Part shown: piece by piece, positions 62,975 through 64,000 of the stretch
How positions within the stretch are numbered: the first letter of the stretch is position 1
Layout of the letters: each line of letters starts with the position of its first letter
Assembly: GCA_041678005.1 (NCBI GenBank)
Contig: JBAYOW010000001.1
Location: 1 to 64,000, forward strand
Origin: Sulfurivermis sp041678005
GTDB lineage: Bacteria > Pseudomonadota > Gammaproteobacteria > Thiohalomonadales > Thiohalomonadaceae
Length of the DNA stretch: 64,000 bases
Direction of reading: 5' to 3'
Notes under the pieces: model-generated
What the model was told of the DNA's origin: nothing
Database searches by the model: none
What the model saw: only the letters and a program-made list of their open reading frames with translations
Position numbers and translations under genes: made by a program

Positions 62975-64000
62975 TCAGGCAATAACGCGGACAGACAACA
63001 CGCCATCAATGGCAGCAATATCATTGACGACAGTCGCAGGAATTGCGCGATCCACATCGACAACGGTGTAAGCCAGCTCGCCACGAGACTTGTTGACCAT
63101 ATCAATGATATTCAAACCGGCCTTGCCCAAATCGCTGGATATCTGGCTCAAAACATTGGGCACATTGGCGTTGGCCACGGTTAACCGATACGTGCCCTCA
63201 CTACGAGCCTGCACGACCTCGGGGAAATTCACGGAATTTTTTATATTGCCGTTTGCCAGATAATCACGAACCTGCTCGGCCACCATTACCGCACAATTAT
63301 CTTCCGCCTCTTTCGTTGAAGCGCCAAGATGCGGCAGGGCTACCACGCGTGGATGATTTATCAGCAGCCTGGTGGGGAAATCGCAAACATAACCATAGGC
63401 CTCGCCACTATCAATGGCGGCAACCATGGCCTCATCATCGACTATCCCCTTGCGGGCAAAATTCAACACCACCAAACCCTTTTTGGCCTTACTCAAACGC
63501 TCGGCATTGAGCATATTGCGCGTAGCATCAATCAAAGGCACATGGAAAGTAATGAAGTCAGCCTGGGCCAGCATTTCATCAAAGCTATTGGCTTTTTGCA
63601 CCTGTGAGGACAGACTCCAGGCTCCTTCCACCGTAATCCCCGGGTCAAAACCAATCACCTTCATACCCAATGCAATCGCTGCATTGGCGACCTCGCGACC
63701 AATAGCGCCCAGACCGACGACACCCAGGGTACGACCAGGCAATTCAAAACCGGCATATTTTTTCTTGCCAGCCTCGGTTTGTTTGTCGATGCTGACATCA
63801 TCACCTTCCAGCCGACGGGAAAAGTCTCGTGCTGTGCAAATATTGCGACAGGCAATCAACATACTGGCTATGACCAGCTCCTTGACGGCATTGGCGTTGG
63901 CTCCCGGCGCATTGAAGACCGGAATACCACGCTGACTCATCTGCTCAACAGGGATATTATTCACCCCTGCGCCTGCCCGCCCGATAGCCTTCACCGAAGC
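62975..64000 (-). CDS. serA: D-3-phosphoglycerate dehydrogenase, 5' end outside the window
   Basis: 342 codons of a NAD-dependent phosphoglycerate dehydrogenase; about 50 N-terminal residues are missing beyond 64000. The reading frame is open to the edge. KAIGRAGAGVNNIPVEQ begins the visible part, VGLGAIGREVANAA is the nucleotide-binding motif, HLGASTKEAE holds the active His, and a C-terminal ACT domain (about the last 75 residues, YRLTVANANVPNVLSQI) is present. It is the first step of serine synthesis. In many relatives serC, not serA, precedes pheA; serC may lie just upstream, out of view. Confidence 0.93.
   Translation of the reverse strand, partial: ASVKAIGRAGAGVNNIPVEQMSQRGIPVFNAPGANANAVKELVIASMLIACRNICTARDFSRRLEGDDVSIDKQTEAGKKKYAGFELPGRTLGVVGLGAIGREVANAAIALGMKVIGFDPGITVEGAWSLSSQVQKANSFDEMLAQADFITFHVPLIDATRNMLNAERLSKAKKGLVVLNFARKGIVDDEAMVAAIDSGEAYGYVCDFPTRLLINHPRVVALPHLGASTKEAEDNCAVMVAEQVRDYLANGNIKNSVNFPEVVQARSEGTYRLTVANANVPNVLSQISSDLGKAGLNIIDMVNKSRGELAYTVVDVDRAIPATVVNDIAAIDGVLSVRVIA

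Noticed and set aside
1..64000. Prophage, integron, defence island, CRISPR array or secondary-metabolite cluster
   Set aside because: No integrase, structural phage gene, cas gene, regularly spaced repeats, restriction system or synthase domain was recognised in the window.

Overview
The window is chromosomal DNA of a motile, Gram-negative gammaproteobacterium. The evidence is gene content and order: a Pseudomonas/Vibrio-type polar-flagellum and chemotaxis cluster with parC/parP and motCD, a kdsB-lpxK-msbA-exbBD-comEC lipopolysaccharide block, dnaX-ybaB-recR next to the 4.5S RNA and a tRNA-Ser, and a pheA-hisC-tyrA-aroA-cmk-rpsA-ihfB-lapAB-pyrF block. I cannot name the species from sequence alone. 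I see no prophage, integron, CRISPR array or defence island; the only mobile DNA is a pair of 140-bp MITE-like elements.

Region 1 (34-19416) is one long minus-strand array. In transcription order it reads fliL-M-N-O-P-Q-R-flhB-flhA-flhF-flhG-fliA, then after a 230-bp gap cheY-cheZ-cheA-cheB-motC-motD-parC-parP-cheW, a small proline-rich gene and a DUF2802 gene. A very good sigma-54 promoter precedes fliL. Two genes are interrupted as read: cheA has an in-frame TAG in its ATP-binding domain, and fliR has a one-base frameshift. Everything around them is intact, so they are either real lesions (early loss of motility) or sequence errors. The CheA linker carries three copies of a motif that resembles the CheY-binding ends of FliM and CheZ encoded in the same cluster.

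Region 2 (19491-30058) holds orn, an M48 membrane protease, rsgA, a second stator pair motAB with a clear sigma-28 promoter, a divergent HDOD-domain regulator, recR-ybaB-dnaX, the 4.5S RNA, tRNA-Ser(GGA), a low-molecular-weight tyrosine phosphatase and a small orphan gene. Region 3 (30041-40016) is envelope biogenesis: kdsB, a Trm112-like protein, lpxK, msbA, exbD, exbB, comEC, a DUF2062 protein, and lolD with a single LolC/E-type permease.

Region 4 (40175-52308) is the more accessory part. It has a calcium-loop protein bracketed by the two MITE copies, tsaB, a DinG/YoaA helicase, an APH-kinase fusion, an Aer-like PAS chemoreceptor, and a little-described cluster of an EF-hand membrane protein, LemA and a GIDE-domain protein with its own EF-hand. 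Region 5 (52372-64000) is a housekeeping supercluster for aromatic amino acids, CMP kinase, ribosomal protein S1, IHF-beta, LapA/LapB and OMP decarboxylase; serA runs off the right edge.
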